From positions 1 through 42,846 of the forward strand of contig JBEKWB010000033.1 of the NCBI GenBank assembly GCA_049513455.1: 42,846 bases of DNA, given 5' to 3'. A program made the position numbers and the translations under genes. The notes beneath the pieces are model-generated. The model was not told where the DNA came from, made no database searches, and saw only the letters and a program-made list of their open reading frames with translations. The DNA comes from Bog-473 sp049513455 (GTDB taxonomy: Bacteria; Actinomycetota; Acidimicrobiia; Acidimicrobiales; RAAP-2). Shown here piece by piece: positions 8,364-16,815 of this stretch; position 1 is the first letter of the stretch, and every line of letters starts with the position of its first letter.

Positions 8364-9860
8364 ATGACTGAGGTCGAGACCGGGTCGATGCCGCGACGCC
8401 CCCCGCCGGTGCCCCGACGTCTCTGGCTTGTCTTCACCGTGTTGACCCTGGGGCAGTTCATGGCCCTGCTCGACACCACTGCGGTGAACGTGAGCCTGCC
8501 GTCGATCCAGCGCGAGCTCCACATGTCCCAGGTCTCTCTGAGCTGGGTATCCAACGCCTATCTGGTCACGCTGGGCGCGTGTCTCCTGGTGGCCGGGCGG
8601 TTGGGGGACCTGCTCGGGCGCAAGCAGGTGTTCATCGCCGGGCTGGGAGTGTTCACCCTCGCCTCGCTCCTCTGTGGCTTGTCGCGCTCGGACGTCGGGT
8701 TGGTGTCGTTCCGCTTCCTGCAAGGCGTCGGGGCCGCACTCGAGTCCGCCATGATTTTGGGCATCATCGTCAACATCTTTCACGAACCGGTCCAGCGGAA
8801 GCGGGCCATCAGCGTGTACGCGTTCATGTCCGCTGCGGGCGGTTCGATCGGACTGCTGATCGGCGGCATCATCACTGCGACCTTCGGGTGGCACTGGATC
8901 TTCTTCATCAATCTCCCGATCGGTGCGGCGACGGTAACGGTGGGTCTCTTCGTCATCGAACGCTATGAAGGGATCGGTATTCGACAGGGCGTCGACATCC
9001 CCGGGGCGGTCATGGTGACCGCCGCCGGACTACTCGCCGTCGTCGGATTCGTCGAGGCGGGCTACGAAGGCTGGGTATCCCCACTGACACTGGGATCCCT
9101 GATCGGGGCCGTCGTGCTCGGGGCCGGATTCGTGGTCCTGGAATCCCGCCTGTCGAACCCGCTGGTCCCGGTCCGCGTGCTGCGGTCGAGGAACCTCCTC
9201 TGTGCCGCGATCTCACGCACCATGTTCTGTTTTGGTTCCTACGGCTCTTTTTTCCTGCTCGTTCTCTACCTGCAAGAAGTGCTCGGCTTCGACTCACTCG
9301 GAAACGGCTTGGCGTTTCTCCCGAACACGATCTTCCTGAGCCTTCTCACCCTCACCCTGTCCCCGCATCTCATGGCCCGTATCGGCAGCAAGAAGACCCA
9401 TGTCATAGGGCTCAGCGGTTTCGCCTGCGGCCTTCTCATCCTCGTGTTCCTGCCGGTTCATGGCAGCTTCTGGGTCAATCTCTTCCCTGCCATGGCTGTG
9501 CTCGGGATTTCCGGAGGAACGTTCACGGTGCCCAACACCACGATCGCCATGGCCGTGTCGAACTCGGGCGACTCGGGCCTGGTCTCGGGTGTCATCAATG
9601 TGGCGCAGCAGATGGGGGCGGCGCTGGGCATCGCCGTGCTGGCCAGCGTCTCGAGCATTCGCACCGGTGCGCTGACCGCGGCAGGCGACACCCATCGTGC
9701 CGCGTTGGTGGGTGGTTTCCATCTGGGGTTCCTGGTGGCGGTCGGCGCGCTCGTGGTGGGGGTCACCGCGGGCCTCCTGGTCCGGCCCGACGCCGAAGGT
9801 GTGCCCGACGACCCCGTCACGTCCGCCGCCCTGAAGCTCACGGAAATCGAGTTGCTGTAG
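8364..9860 (+). CDS. MFS transporter, DHA2 (EmrB/QacA-like) family
   Basis: About 498 residues with the many hydrophobic segments expected of a 14-helix DHA2 drug:proton antiporter. Family motifs are visible: ALLDTTAVNVSLPSIQREL in helix 1 (motif D1), GRLGDLLGRKQ in the loop between helices 2 and 3 (motif A), RFLQGVGAALESAMILGII (motif B with the Arg), and GGSIGLLIGGIIT in helix 5 (antiporter motif C, with Ser-Ile in place of the usual Gly-Pro). It sits in the inner membrane and probably exports a toxic or hydrophobic compound; the substrate is unknown. Start is uncertain: ATG 8364 is given, with GTG 8346 and ATG 8388 possible. It follows the LLM gene closely and converges with a P450 gene. 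Confidence 0.93.
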   Translation: MTEVETGSMPRRPPPVPRRLWLVFTVLTLGQFMALLDTTAVNVSLPSIQRELHMSQVSLSWVSNAYLVTLGACLLVAGRLGDLLGRKQVFIAGLGVFTLASLLCGLSRSDVGLVSFRFLQGVGAALESAMILGIIVNIFHEPVQRKRAISVYAFMSAAGGSIGLLIGGIITATFGWHWIFFINLPIGAATVTVGLFVIERYEGIGIRQGVDIPGAVMVTAAGLLAVVGFVEAGYEGWVSPLTLGSLIGAVVLGAGFVVLESRLSNPLVPVRVLRSRNLLCAAISRTMFCFGSYGSFFLLVLYLQEVLGFDSLGNGLAFLPNTIFLSLLTLTLSPHLMARIGSKKTHVIGLSGFACGLLILVFLPVHGSFWVNLFPAMAVLGISGGTFTVPNTTIAMAVSNSGDSGLVSGVINVAQQMGAALGIAVLASVSSIRTGALTAAGDTHRAALVGGFHLGFLVAVGALVVGVTAGLLVRPDAEGVPDDPVTSAALKLTEIELL

Positions 9861-9877
9861 CACCCGGCCGTCGGGTG
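9861..9877. terminator. hairpin between convergent genes
   Basis: Directly after the transporter stop codon lies CACCCG-GCCGT-CGGGTG, a perfect 6-bp stem with a 5-base loop, in the 25 bases separating it from the convergent P450 gene. There is no T-run on either strand. As actinobacterial terminators often lack one, a two-way terminator is plausible but unproven. Confidence 0.45.
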
Positions 9878-9885
9878 GGAGCGAC

Positions 9886-11064
9886 CTACTCGGGTTGGTC
9901 GCGCGCCCACAACCGCAGGACCAGTTGTGCGTAGCCGCGGTGGGCCAGCCCCTCCTCCCGGACCGGTGCCGCCGCCACCTCGATCCGGTCGTAGCGGTCG
10001 AGGATGGCGTGCAGGGTGATGGCGGCTTCCTGTCGGGCGAGCGCCGCCCCGGCACAGAAATGGATGCCGTACCCGAACGCCAGATGGGGCGGTCGCTCAC
10101 CCGGACGGAGGCAGTCGGGGTCGGGGGAGTAGACCACGTCGTGGTTCGCCGAGCCGAGGCCCACCATCACGAAGTGCCCCGCCGGGATGGTCGTTCCGGA
10201 GAGCTCGACGTCCCGGGTGGTGATGCGGGCAGGGAACTGGACCGGGCTTTCGAGACGCAGCACTTCCTCGACGACCGGTGCGATCAGTGCCCGGTCGCCG
10301 CGCAGTCGATGCAGCAGGTCGGGCGAGGAGGCGAGAAGGTGGAACAGGTTGCCCAGCAGTCGCGTGGTCGTGACGTTCCCGGCCGAGAGCAGAACCCCAC
10401 CGAGGGCGGCGATCTCCTCGTCGGCCAGCGTGGCCCCGTCCACCTCGGCCGCCGTCAGCGCCGAAAGGAGATCCTCTTCGGGCCGGGCGCGGCGCTCGGC
10501 CACGAGATCGAGGAGGTACGCCGTGAACTCGGCGCATCCGCGCTCGGCCGCTTCGAGCGCGGTGCTCCGGCGGGCGTCCCGGTCCCCGTGGTAGGCCACA
10601 AAGGTTCTGTCCAGGGACCACTGCTTGAGGAGACCATGGGCCGCTGATGGCACACCGAGCAAACGGGCGATGGCGCGGGTGGGAAACGGGCCGCAATACT
10701 CGGCGATCACGTCGACCGGGCCCGACTCCATGGCGTCGAACAAGCGGGCGGCCATGGTGGACAGCCACGGGCTGACGAGCGCCACCTGGCGGGCCGTGAA
10801 CGCCTGCCCCACCAGCCTGCGGATCCGGGTGTGCTGGGGCGGGTCGTCGAAAATGAGCGGCGAGCTGGCGAACACCGGGTTGTCCCGCGACCGCAGGTCT
10901 GATGAGAAGGCGAGCGGGTCGGCCAGGGCCGCCCGCACATCCGCGTGGTCGAGCAGGGCCCACCTGGTCGGACCCACCCGAACCGGTCCGTTCCCGCGTA
11001 GGGCGGCATAGACCGGGAACTGGTCCCGCCGGGCGGCCGGGCCGAACAGTTCATGGGGGGTCAC
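9886..11064 (-). CDS. cytochrome P450
   Basis: 392-residue soluble bacterial P450. The heme-binding loop FGYGIHFCAGAALARQEA gives the thiolate ligand Cys337; the K-helix ExxR is EVLR in VVEEVLRLESP; the oxygen-binding I-helix reads LSAGNVTTTRLLGN, matching A-G-x-x-T-T. HTRIRRLVGQAFTARQV in the C-helix region is typical of bacterial class I enzymes. It needs ferredoxin and reductase partners, and none is encoded in this window. Start is GTG at 11064 with only a weak ribosome binding site. It points toward the transporter gene and away from the PPOX gene. Substrate is unknown; the first half of the window gives no pathway context beyond oxidative enzymes. Confidence 0.95.
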   Translation of the reverse strand: MTPHELFGPAARRDQFPVYAALRGNGPVRVGPTRWALLDHADVRAALADPLAFSSDLRSRDNPVFASSPLIFDDPPQHTRIRRLVGQAFTARQVALVSPWLSTMAARLFDAMESGPVDVIAEYCGPFPTRAIARLLGVPSAAHGLLKQWSLDRTFVAYHGDRDARRSTALEAAERGCAEFTAYLLDLVAERRARPEEDLLSALTAAEVDGATLADEEIAALGGVLLSAGNVTTTRLLGNLFHLLASSPDLLHRLRGDRALIAPVVEEVLRLESPVQFPARITTRDVELSGTTIPAGHFVMVGLGSANHDVVYSPDPDCLRPGERPPHLAFGYGIHFCAGAALARQEAAITLHAILDRYDRIEVAAAPVREEGLAHRGYAQLVLRLWARDQPE

Positions 11065-11207
11065 GCCTATCGATTACCACATCGGCGAGACGCCCGGGGA
11101 GGTTCCGTTCGCCCGACGGCCGCTACGGTAATGCGCGTGCTCGTCGCCGTCCCACGCCGGTTCGCCTCCGGACTCGCTCGGGTGGCCGTTTCGATCGGCG
11201 CTGAGCG

Positions 11208-11660
11208 GTGAGCGTGCGGCTGACGGACGGCGAGGCGTGGGATGTCCTCGCGTCCTCCCACACGGGGATCTTGACGAGCCTGCGCCGCGACGGAGTGCCG
11301 GTCAGCCTCCCCGTTTGGTTCGTGGTCGACGAGCGCTCCGTCCAGGTGGCGGGCCCGGCGGCCTCGCACAAGTTCGCCCGCATCCGCCGGGATGGGCGCA
11401 TTGCCTTTCTCGTCGAGTCGGGCGAGGCATGGAAGGATCTCCGAGCCGTACACCTCATCGGGCGGGGCGACGTCGTCGAGCAGCCTGACTGGGAGTCGGT
11501 TGACGCGCTGTTCGAGGCGAAGTACGCCGGCTTCAGGACGCCGCGGGAGAAGATGCCCGCGTCGGCGCGGGCCCGTTACGACGGCGCCCGATCGTTGGTG
11601 CGGCTCACCCCGACCGAACGGCTTCTCACGTGGGACAACCAGCGACTGGACCGACGCTGA
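11208..11660 (+). CDS. PPOX-fold (pyridoxamine oxidase-like), possible F420-dependent protein
   Basis: 150 residues of the split-barrel FMN/F420-binding fold. Seen features are an opening helix (DGEAWDVLAS), the strand pair GILTSLRRDGVPVSLPVWFVVDE, then SVQVAGPAASHKFARIRRDGRIAFLVESG, the common order of TIGR03618-type actinobacterial proteins where a small residue pair and basic residues contact the cofactor phosphate. These proteins reduce or shield unsaturated or quinone-like compounds with F420H2, or bind FMN or heme; function here is open. GTG 11208 is chosen although the ribosome binding site is weak. The stop (11660) is followed at once by the enoyl-CoA hydratase homologue, so the two are probably one transcript. 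Confidence 0.8.
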   Translation: MSVRLTDGEAWDVLASSHTGILTSLRRDGVPVSLPVWFVVDERSVQVAGPAASHKFARIRRDGRIAFLVESGEAWKDLRAVHLIGRGDVVEQPDWESVDALFEAKYAGFRTPREKMPASARARYDGARSLVRLTPTERLLTWDNQRLDRR

Positions 11661-11662
11661 CG

Positions 11663-12388
11663 GTGGTTGCCGGCCTGAGGGAGATCCATGCCGAGGGTGT
11701 CCTGACCGTGGTGTTCGACCGTCCCGCGGCTCGCAACGCGTTGACGGTGGCCATGCGGCAACGTCTCGAGGAGTTGTGCGCCGAGGTCGACGGAGACGAC
11801 GACATCGATGTCGTCGTCCTCACCGGGACCGATCCGGCGTTCTGTGCCGGAGCGGACATGAAGGAGATCGCCGCCCTGGGCCGCACCCTGCCGCCGACCG
11901 ACCCGGGGCGGGCGATCAGGGGCGTGCGCAAACCGGTCATCGGGGCTGTCAACGGGCCCTGTGTCACGGGTGGTCTGGAGATCGCGCTCAGCTGCGACTT
12001 CCTCGTCGCCTCGGAGTTGGCCCGCTTCGCCGACACACACGCCCACCTCGGCGTGCTGCCCCGCTGGGGCATGTCGGCGCTCCTGCCCCGGGCCGTGGGC
12101 GTCAGGTGGGCCAAGGAGCTCTCGGCGACCCGCGCCGTCATCGATCCCGCCGAGGCGCTGCGCATCGGGCTGGTGAACCACGTGGTGGCCCACGACCAGC
12201 TGGCGGCGCGCGTCCGCCAGATCACCGACGCCATCCGGCGCGCACCTGCCCCCGCCGTGGCGGCCACGTTCGAGCTCTACGACGACGGACAGAGCTGCTC
12301 GCAGGCTGAAGCCCTGGCGCTCGAGGCGGAGCGGGGAGCGGCCTGGGTGGTTGACCTCGCCCATTGGTCATCCCCCCCGACGGAGTAG
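11663..12388 (+). CDS. enoyl-CoA hydratase/isomerase (crotonase) family protein
   Basis: Crotonase-fold protein of 241 residues. The CoA-binding/oxyanion regions are clear: FDRPAARNAL near 18-27, FCAGADMKEI at 60-69 and NGPCVTGGLEIALSCDF at 97-113. By hand alignment to rat mitochondrial hydratase, the first catalytic Glu (the E of PEI) is replaced by His126 within FADTHAHLGVLP, whereas the second is kept as E152. The same THA-x-LG pattern occurs in some actinobacterial EchA proteins, so a non-standard reaction (isomerase, hydrolase or altered hydratase) is likely. The start is uncertain: GTG 11663, three bases after the PPOX stop, fits the usual N-terminus; GTG 11630 would overlap that gene by 31 bases. 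Confidence 0.88.
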   Translation: MVAGLREIHAEGVLTVVFDRPAARNALTVAMRQRLEELCAEVDGDDDIDVVVLTGTDPAFCAGADMKEIAALGRTLPPTDPGRAIRGVRKPVIGAVNGPCVTGGLEIALSCDFLVASELARFADTHAHLGVLPRWGMSALLPRAVGVRWAKELSATRAVIDPAEALRIGLVNHVVAHDQLAARVRQITDAIRRAPAPAVAATFELYDDGQSCSQAEALALEAERGAAWVVDLAHWSSPPTE

Positions 12389-12414
12389 TCGGCCCCGACC
12401 ACGCGTGCGCGACC

Positions 12415-13698
12415 TCAACCGGCGCTGGTGGCCACCTTCTTGTTCGGGTAGCAGGTGAACTTCTGGAAGAGCTTGTAGGTCGCGCCAGCCCCCTCTACCG
12501 TGGAGGTGCACGGCTGGGGCTGGTCGGAGAGGGTGGGCCAGCTCAAGGGCCCGTTGCCTCCCGCCAGAGTCGGCTTGATCGTGATGCCCTTCGCCACCGT
12601 CGTCGCCACGTTGGACGGGGTCAGGGCCGCCCCGCGCTCCTTGGTGGCCTGGAGCAGCTGGATGAAGAGCTGGGCGCTCCAGTAGCCGATGTCGGTGCCG
12701 ATCTCGATGTCAGCGGGGGCGCCGATCGACTTCAGATCTTTCAGCTCCTGCTTGACGGCCGGAGTGCCGTCGTATTCGGTCGGCAGCAGGTTGGTGGTGT
12801 AGACGCCCTTAAGCGCTGCCGCCACCGACGGCTGCGTGGCCACCGCCGAGGGCTCGTAGGTCGCTCCGTTGTAGATGATCCCCGTGTAGCCGGCGGCGTG
12901 AAGGGCGGCGGCCAGGGCAATCCCGGCGGCTGATCCCGTGACCTCGAAGACGATGTTGGGACTGGTGGCCAGGATGGCCTGGACGAACGGTGCCTGGCTC
13001 GGCGCGCTGGTGAGCGGGATGTTGTTCTGGTTGAGCACGACCTTGGCTCCCAGGCTGCTCCAGACCTCGCCGAGCGTCTGGCTGACCGTGACCGCCGGTG
13101 CGCTGTTGTAACCCTCCATCGCCACCTTGAGCTGCGACCCCGGCTTCTTCGAGGCCTGAATGATCTGCCTGATGGACGACGTCGTCTCCCAGCCCTGGAA
13201 CGACTGCTGGCAACCGACGATGCTGATGGCCCACTTGTTCTCGCAGAAGGCCTGCTCCACCCCGTAGCCGATCACCGGGGTCGTGTTCTGACCGAGGAAG
13301 GTGGTCAACTGGGTGGAGGCGACGTCGTCGGCGAAGGGGGTCACCGCGAACACGTGGTCGCTCTCGACGAGCTGCTGGACGTCCGTCGTCTCGGAGGCCG
13401 GAGAGTCCTGGTCGTCCTGGACGCCGAGGAACTTTATCTTGCGCCCGTCGATCCCGCCCGCCTTATTGAAGCGGTAGATGCCGGCCTGGAAGCCGGTGGC
13501 CGTGCCGGGGAAGTTGAACCCGGCATCGACGCCGCCGACCACGATCGGTCCGCTCGCGGAGGATGCGTCCGTGGCTGCCGCCGCGGTGCCTGAGAGCGCC
13601 GCCGTACCGACGCCGACCACCGTGGCAGCCAACGACATCGCCATCGCGGCCGACGCGATGCCGCGCTTTCCCTTACGGAACGAGTGCACGAATTGCAT
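12415..13698 (-). CDS. ABC transporter substrate-binding protein (branched-chain amino acid type)
   Basis: 427-residue secreted binding protein of the Leu/Ile/Val-receptor family. The first 41 or so residues form a signal peptide: basic FRKGKR, a hydrophobic core MAMSLAATVVGVGTAAL and a small-residue cleavage zone (GTAAAA). There is no lipobox Cys, so membrane anchoring is not obvious. The mature part starts with PIVVGGVDAG and has the two-lobe pattern with the GGIDGRKIKFL hinge-type segment and VESDHVFAVTPFADD. Such receptors feed LivHMGF-type importers for amino acids, aromatic acids or other carboxylates. No permease or ATPase gene is next to it, so it is an orphan here. ATG 13698 follows a strong G-rich site (AGGGGGGG). 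Confidence 0.92.
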   Translation of the reverse strand: MQFVHSFRKGKRGIASAAMAMSLAATVVGVGTAALSGTAAAATDASSASGPIVVGGVDAGFNFPGTATGFQAGIYRFNKAGGIDGRKIKFLGVQDDQDSPASETTDVQQLVESDHVFAVTPFADDVASTQLTTFLGQNTTPVIGYGVEQAFCENKWAISIVGCQQSFQGWETTSSIRQIIQASKKPGSQLKVAMEGYNSAPAVTVSQTLGEVWSSLGAKVVLNQNNIPLTSAPSQAPFVQAILATSPNIVFEVTGSAAGIALAAALHAAGYTGIIYNGATYEPSAVATQPSVAAALKGVYTTNLLPTEYDGTPAVKQELKDLKSIGAPADIEIGTDIGYWSAQLFIQLLQATKERGAALTPSNVATTVAKGITIKPTLAGGNGPLSWPTLSDQPQPCTSTVEGAGATYKLFQKFTCYPNKKVATSAG

Positions 13699-13742
13699 TG
13701 CCCCCCCTTGTTCGTGAATCTGGATAAGAACCTCGGCTATTT

Positions 13743-13770
13743 TCTATACGAGTTACGCGGCGGAGAGCAA
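13743..13770 (-). promoter_or_regulatory. candidate promoter of the substrate-binding protein gene
   Basis: Read on the minus strand, TTGCTC (13770-13765) and TATAGA (13748-13743) are separated by 16 bases and lie about 45 bases upstream of the ATG at 13698. The surrounding bases are clearly AT-richer than the rest of the window. This fits a housekeeping sigma-factor promoter with a short leader; no start-site evidence exists. Confidence 0.4.
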
Positions 13771-13901
13771 GTGGCATGGCGGTGCCTTCATCATTTTCCC
13801 AGTTCAGCTCGGCCCATTGCCGCCGTATTGCGCCCGGCCTAATTCAGGCGCCTAGTTGTACGACGACCGCGCTTGGTGGACGAGGCGGCCGGGACCGGAG
13901 G

Positions 13902-14552
13902 TCACCCCGGCCAGCGGTTCCAGCCGACCCGTCCGGGTGAACGCGAGCGGTCAGCAGGGTGGAACGTCGTCCCCAAGGTGTAGGCCACCGGGAACAGCCC
14001 GACCTGAGTGTGCTCGCCGTACGGGATGCCCAGGGCGAGTGCGGCCTCCTCCTCGCGGTAGAGGTGCAACGTGGTCCAGGCGCTGCCCAGGCCCCGGCTC
14101 CGGAGGGCCAGATGGAGGCTCCACACGGCGGGCAGGATCGAGCCCCAGCGACTGGCCTGCGCGAACGTGCTGGTGGCACCGTAGCGGCGGGCCACCGTGG
14201 GCACGACGAGGACGGGGACGCGCTCCATGTTGTCGGCCAGATACTGAACCGAGGCCGACATCCGCTCGTCGGGGGACGTGGTGTCGGGCGTCTCGCCGGT
14301 CCGGTCGCGCGCGATGTGGTCTGCCATGCCCTTGCGGTAGAGGTCGGCCAGCGTGGCGCGCAGAGGAGCGTCGTCCACCAGCACCCAGCCCCAGCTCTGA
14401 TCGTTGGCGCCGTTCGGCGCCTGGAAGGCGAGGTGGAGGCATTCCTCGACCACCGTGCGCTCCACCGGTCGCTCGAGGTCGAGGCGGCGGCGTACGGCCC
14501 TCGTGGTCGTGAGCACCTCATCGAACGACAGGGCGGTCGGAGTGTCGGGCAT
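13902..14552 (-). CDS. nitroreductase family protein
   Basis: 216-residue FMN-dependent nitroreductase-fold protein. The N-terminal TTRAVRRRLDLERPV supplies the Arg residues that bind the FMN phosphate; QAPNGANDQSWGWVLVDD (48-66) is the typical (A/S)-P-(S/N)-x-x-x-x-x-W strand; the central helix ILPAVWSLHLALRSRGLGSAWTT is the hydrophobic core helix shared by the fold; VGLFPVAYTLGT closes the cofactor pocket. The family reduces nitro groups, quinones, enones or flavins with NAD(P)H. Start ATG 14552 has no clear ribosome binding site. It is encoded upstream of the substrate-binding protein on the same strand (203 bases apart) and divergent from the formate dehydrogenase gene. Confidence 0.88.
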   Translation of the reverse strand: MPDTPTALSFDEVLTTTRAVRRRLDLERPVERTVVEECLHLAFQAPNGANDQSWGWVLVDDAPLRATLADLYRKGMADHIARDRTGETPDTTSPDERMSASVQYLADNMERVPVLVVPTVARRYGATSTFAQASRWGSILPAVWSLHLALRSRGLGSAWTTLHLYREEEAALALGIPYGEHTQVGLFPVAYTLGTTFHPADRSRSPGRVGWNRWPG

Positions 14553-14685
14553 GTGACCGCGAGTGTAATGGGGCCCCGGCGCGGCACCCCTGGGTCAACG
14601 GGCCATGACCAGGCCCGGCCTGTGGCCAGCCGCTATGTTGCCCGGTGAACCGCGCTGGACTGCGCGGCGAGCGAGGAGAATCCAA

Positions 14686-15885
14686 ATGGCAAAGGTCCTG
14701 TGCGTGCTCTATGACGATCCCGTCGACGGCTACCCCGACTCCTATGCCCGCGACGCCATCCCCGTCATCTCCTCGTATCCGGGTGGACAGACGACGCCGT
14801 CCCCCCACGCAATCGATTTCACTCCGGGACAGCTTCTCGGCAGCGTGTCGGGAGAGCTCGGGCTCCGCAGATTCCTCGAGGACGCCGGCCATACGTTGAT
14901 CGTCACGACGGACAAGGACGGGCCCGAGTCGGTTTTCGAACGGGAGCTGGCCGATGCGGACATCGTCATTTCGCAGCCGTTCTGGCCGGCGTACTTGACG
15001 GCAGAGAGGATCGCCAAGGCGCCGAACCTCAAGCTGGCCATCACCGCCGGTATCGGCTCGGACCACGTCGACCTGCAAGCGGCCTCGGCGCAGGGGATGA
15101 CGGTGGCCGAGGTGACCTATTCGAACAGCATCAGCGTGGCGGAGCACGTGGTGATGATGATCCTGGCGCTCGTGCGCAATTACATCCCGTCCTATGGGTG
15201 GGTCATCCGGGGTGGATGGAACATTGCCGACTGCGTGGAGCGGTCGTACGACCTCGAGGGGATGTCCGTCGGATCGGTCGCCGCCGGTCGCATCGGCACG
15301 GGCGTGCTGCGGCGCCTCAAGGGATTTGACGTCGACCTCCACTACACCGATCGCCACCGGCTTCCGGCCGACGTGGAAAGCGAGCTGGGCCTGACCTTTC
15401 ACGAGAGCACGGCCGACATGGTGCCGCACTGCGACGTCGTCACGATCAACGCGCCGCTGTACCCCGGGACCGAGGGGCTTTTCAATGACGACCTGCTCTC
15501 CACAATGAAGCGGGGTTCGTACCTCGTGAATACGGCCCGGGGGAAGATCTGCGACCGCGACGCCGTGGTGCGCGCGCTGGAGAGCGGCCGGCTCGCGGGG
15601 TACGCCGGCGATGTCTGGTTCCCCCAGCCGCCGCCCAACGACCACCCCTGGCGGTCGATGCCGCATCACGGGATGACGCCGCACATTTCGGGCACGTCGC
15701 TGTCGGCGCAGGCTCGCTACGCGGCCGGAGTGCGGGAGATCCTCGAGTGCTTCTTCGACGGCCGCCCGATTCGCGACGAGTACCTCATCGTGTCAGGTGG
15801 TGGTCTCGCCGGCACCGGGGCGCACTCCTACGGCGAGGGGAACGCGACCGGCGGCTCCGAGGACGCGGTCCGCTACACGCGCTAG
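14686..15885 (+). CDS. fdh: NAD-dependent formate dehydrogenase
   Basis: 399-residue D-2-hydroxyacid dehydrogenase family enzyme that oxidises formate to CO2 with NAD+, in the cytoplasm. It is strikingly close to the well-studied Pseudomonas sp. 101 enzyme: ISQPFWPAYLT (95-105), substrate-binding Asn147, the Rossmann turn AAGRIG (199-204), YTDRHRLP with Asp222 for NAD specificity, catalytic Arg285 (NTARGK), Gln314 (WFPQP) and His333 (TPHISGT), all one residue ahead of the usual numbering. The Cys residues known as 145 and 255 are Ser146 and Ala256 here. ATG 14686 is preceded by GAGGAGA. It stands alone, with no formate-producing partner next to it, and may supply NADH or detoxify formate released by demethylation or cleavage reactions. 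Its stop overlaps that of the convergent dioxygenase gene. Confidence 0.97.
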   Translation: MAKVLCVLYDDPVDGYPDSYARDAIPVISSYPGGQTTPSPHAIDFTPGQLLGSVSGELGLRRFLEDAGHTLIVTTDKDGPESVFERELADADIVISQPFWPAYLTAERIAKAPNLKLAITAGIGSDHVDLQAASAQGMTVAEVTYSNSISVAEHVVMMILALVRNYIPSYGWVIRGGWNIADCVERSYDLEGMSVGSVAAGRIGTGVLRRLKGFDVDLHYTDRHRLPADVESELGLTFHESTADMVPHCDVVTINAPLYPGTEGLFNDDLLSTMKRGSYLVNTARGKICDRDAVVRALESGRLAGYAGDVWFPQPPPNDHPWRSMPHHGMTPHISGTSLSAQARYAAGVREILECFFDGRPIRDEYLIVSGGGLAGTGAHSYGEGNATGGSEDAVRYTR

Positions 15886-16754
15886 TCGCGCGCCGGCTCT
15901 CCCGCCCGGGCCTCGGCCTCTCGGCGAGCCGCCCGGGCCTCGACGAACCCGGGTACCAGGTCGAAGACGCTGTGCTCGGCCATGGTCACGCGCCGCATGG
16001 TGCGCGGCACGTCGGGCGGAGGTGCCGGGCGCCCGTGCTGCACGGCGATGTTGTCCCAGAGTACGAGGTCGCCGACCCGCCAATGATGCGAGTAGGTGTT
16101 CTCCGGCGCGTAGAGCAGCGCCCAGAGGGCTTCGAGGGTCTCCTCGCTCTCCTTCGCGTCCAGGCCGATGATGCGGTCGGTCTGCATCTGGTTCACCGAG
16201 AGCAACTCCTGCCCGCTGGTGGGGTGACGCATCAGGACCGGATGGGCGTAGCGGGGCGAGAGTGGCGTCTCCGGTCCGAGAGCCGCCTCCCGGAAGCGCG
16301 CGTCACCTCGTTGATCGGAGAGGTCGAAGACATTGAGCGCCTGGTGCCCCTGGACGCGGGCCCGGAGCTCGGGCGGGAGACGACCGGCCGCCCCGACCGC
16401 ATCGGCGAAGTTGGTCGGGCTGCCTCCGGGTGGAACCTCCGTGGCATAGAGGCAGAGGCCCAGGCTCGGTTCTGCCGTGAAGATGAAGTCGGAATGGAAG
16501 AGGAGGGCGCCCTCGGGGACGAGCCCGCCCTCCCGGACATTCGAGACCCACTCGGGGCCGCCGGCGAGGACGGGGCCGAGGTATCCGACGACCCGCACCT
16601 GGTCCTCGAACGAGATGTCCTGCTCGGAGAAGAGCAGCAGGTGACGTGCGGCGAACACTTCTTGGAGCTCCCGCTGCTGCGCCGGGTCGAGGGGGTCGCG
16701 GAGATCAAGCTCGAGGACGGCGCCGAACGACGTGGTCAAGTCTCGCACCTTCAC
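15882..16754 (-). CDS. TauD/TfdA-family Fe(II)/2-oxoglutarate-dependent dioxygenase
   Basis: 290 residues with the double-stranded beta-helix of the taurine/2,4-D dioxygenase family. The facial triad is HSD (His87, Asp89) and His240 in AVQHGRP; an Arg in PRTMRRV (251-255) is positioned to hold 2-oxoglutarate. Substrate is open: family members hydroxylate sulfonates, aryloxyalkanoates, amino acids or sulfate esters. GTG 16754 is well supported by GGAGG 8 bases upstream. The stop codon is the antisense part of the palindrome CTAG shared with the formate dehydrogenase stop, so the two genes converge with a 4-base overlap. Divergent from an SDR gene across a region with direct repeats. Confidence 0.92.
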   Translation of the reverse strand: MKVRDLTTSFGAVLELDLRDPLDPAQQRELQEVFAARHLLLFSEQDISFEDQVRVVGYLGPVLAGGPEWVSNVREGGLVPEGALLFHSDFIFTAEPSLGLCLYATEVPPGGSPTNFADAVGAAGRLPPELRARVQGHQALNVFDLSDQRGDARFREAALGPETPLSPRYAHPVLMRHPTSGQELLSVNQMQTDRIIGLDAKESEETLEALWALLYAPENTYSHHWRVGDLVLWDNIAVQHGRPAPPPDVPRTMRRVTMAEHSVFDLVPGFVEARAARREAEARAGEPARD

Positions 16755-16815
16755 CGTGACCCTCCGATGGTCTGCACTGTCGTGGTAAGCAATGTTCTAG
16801 ACGAATCTGTCGTTG

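Noticed and set aside
12389..12414. Terminator between the convergent hydratase and substrate-binding protein genes
   Set aside because: The 26 bases contain only short CG-rich self-complementary pieces, with no convincing stem.
16785..16799. Another copy of the TAGAWY-N3-GTTCTA operator near the SDR gene at 16883
   Set aside because: Only the right half-site GTTCTA is present; the left half matches 2 of 6 bases.
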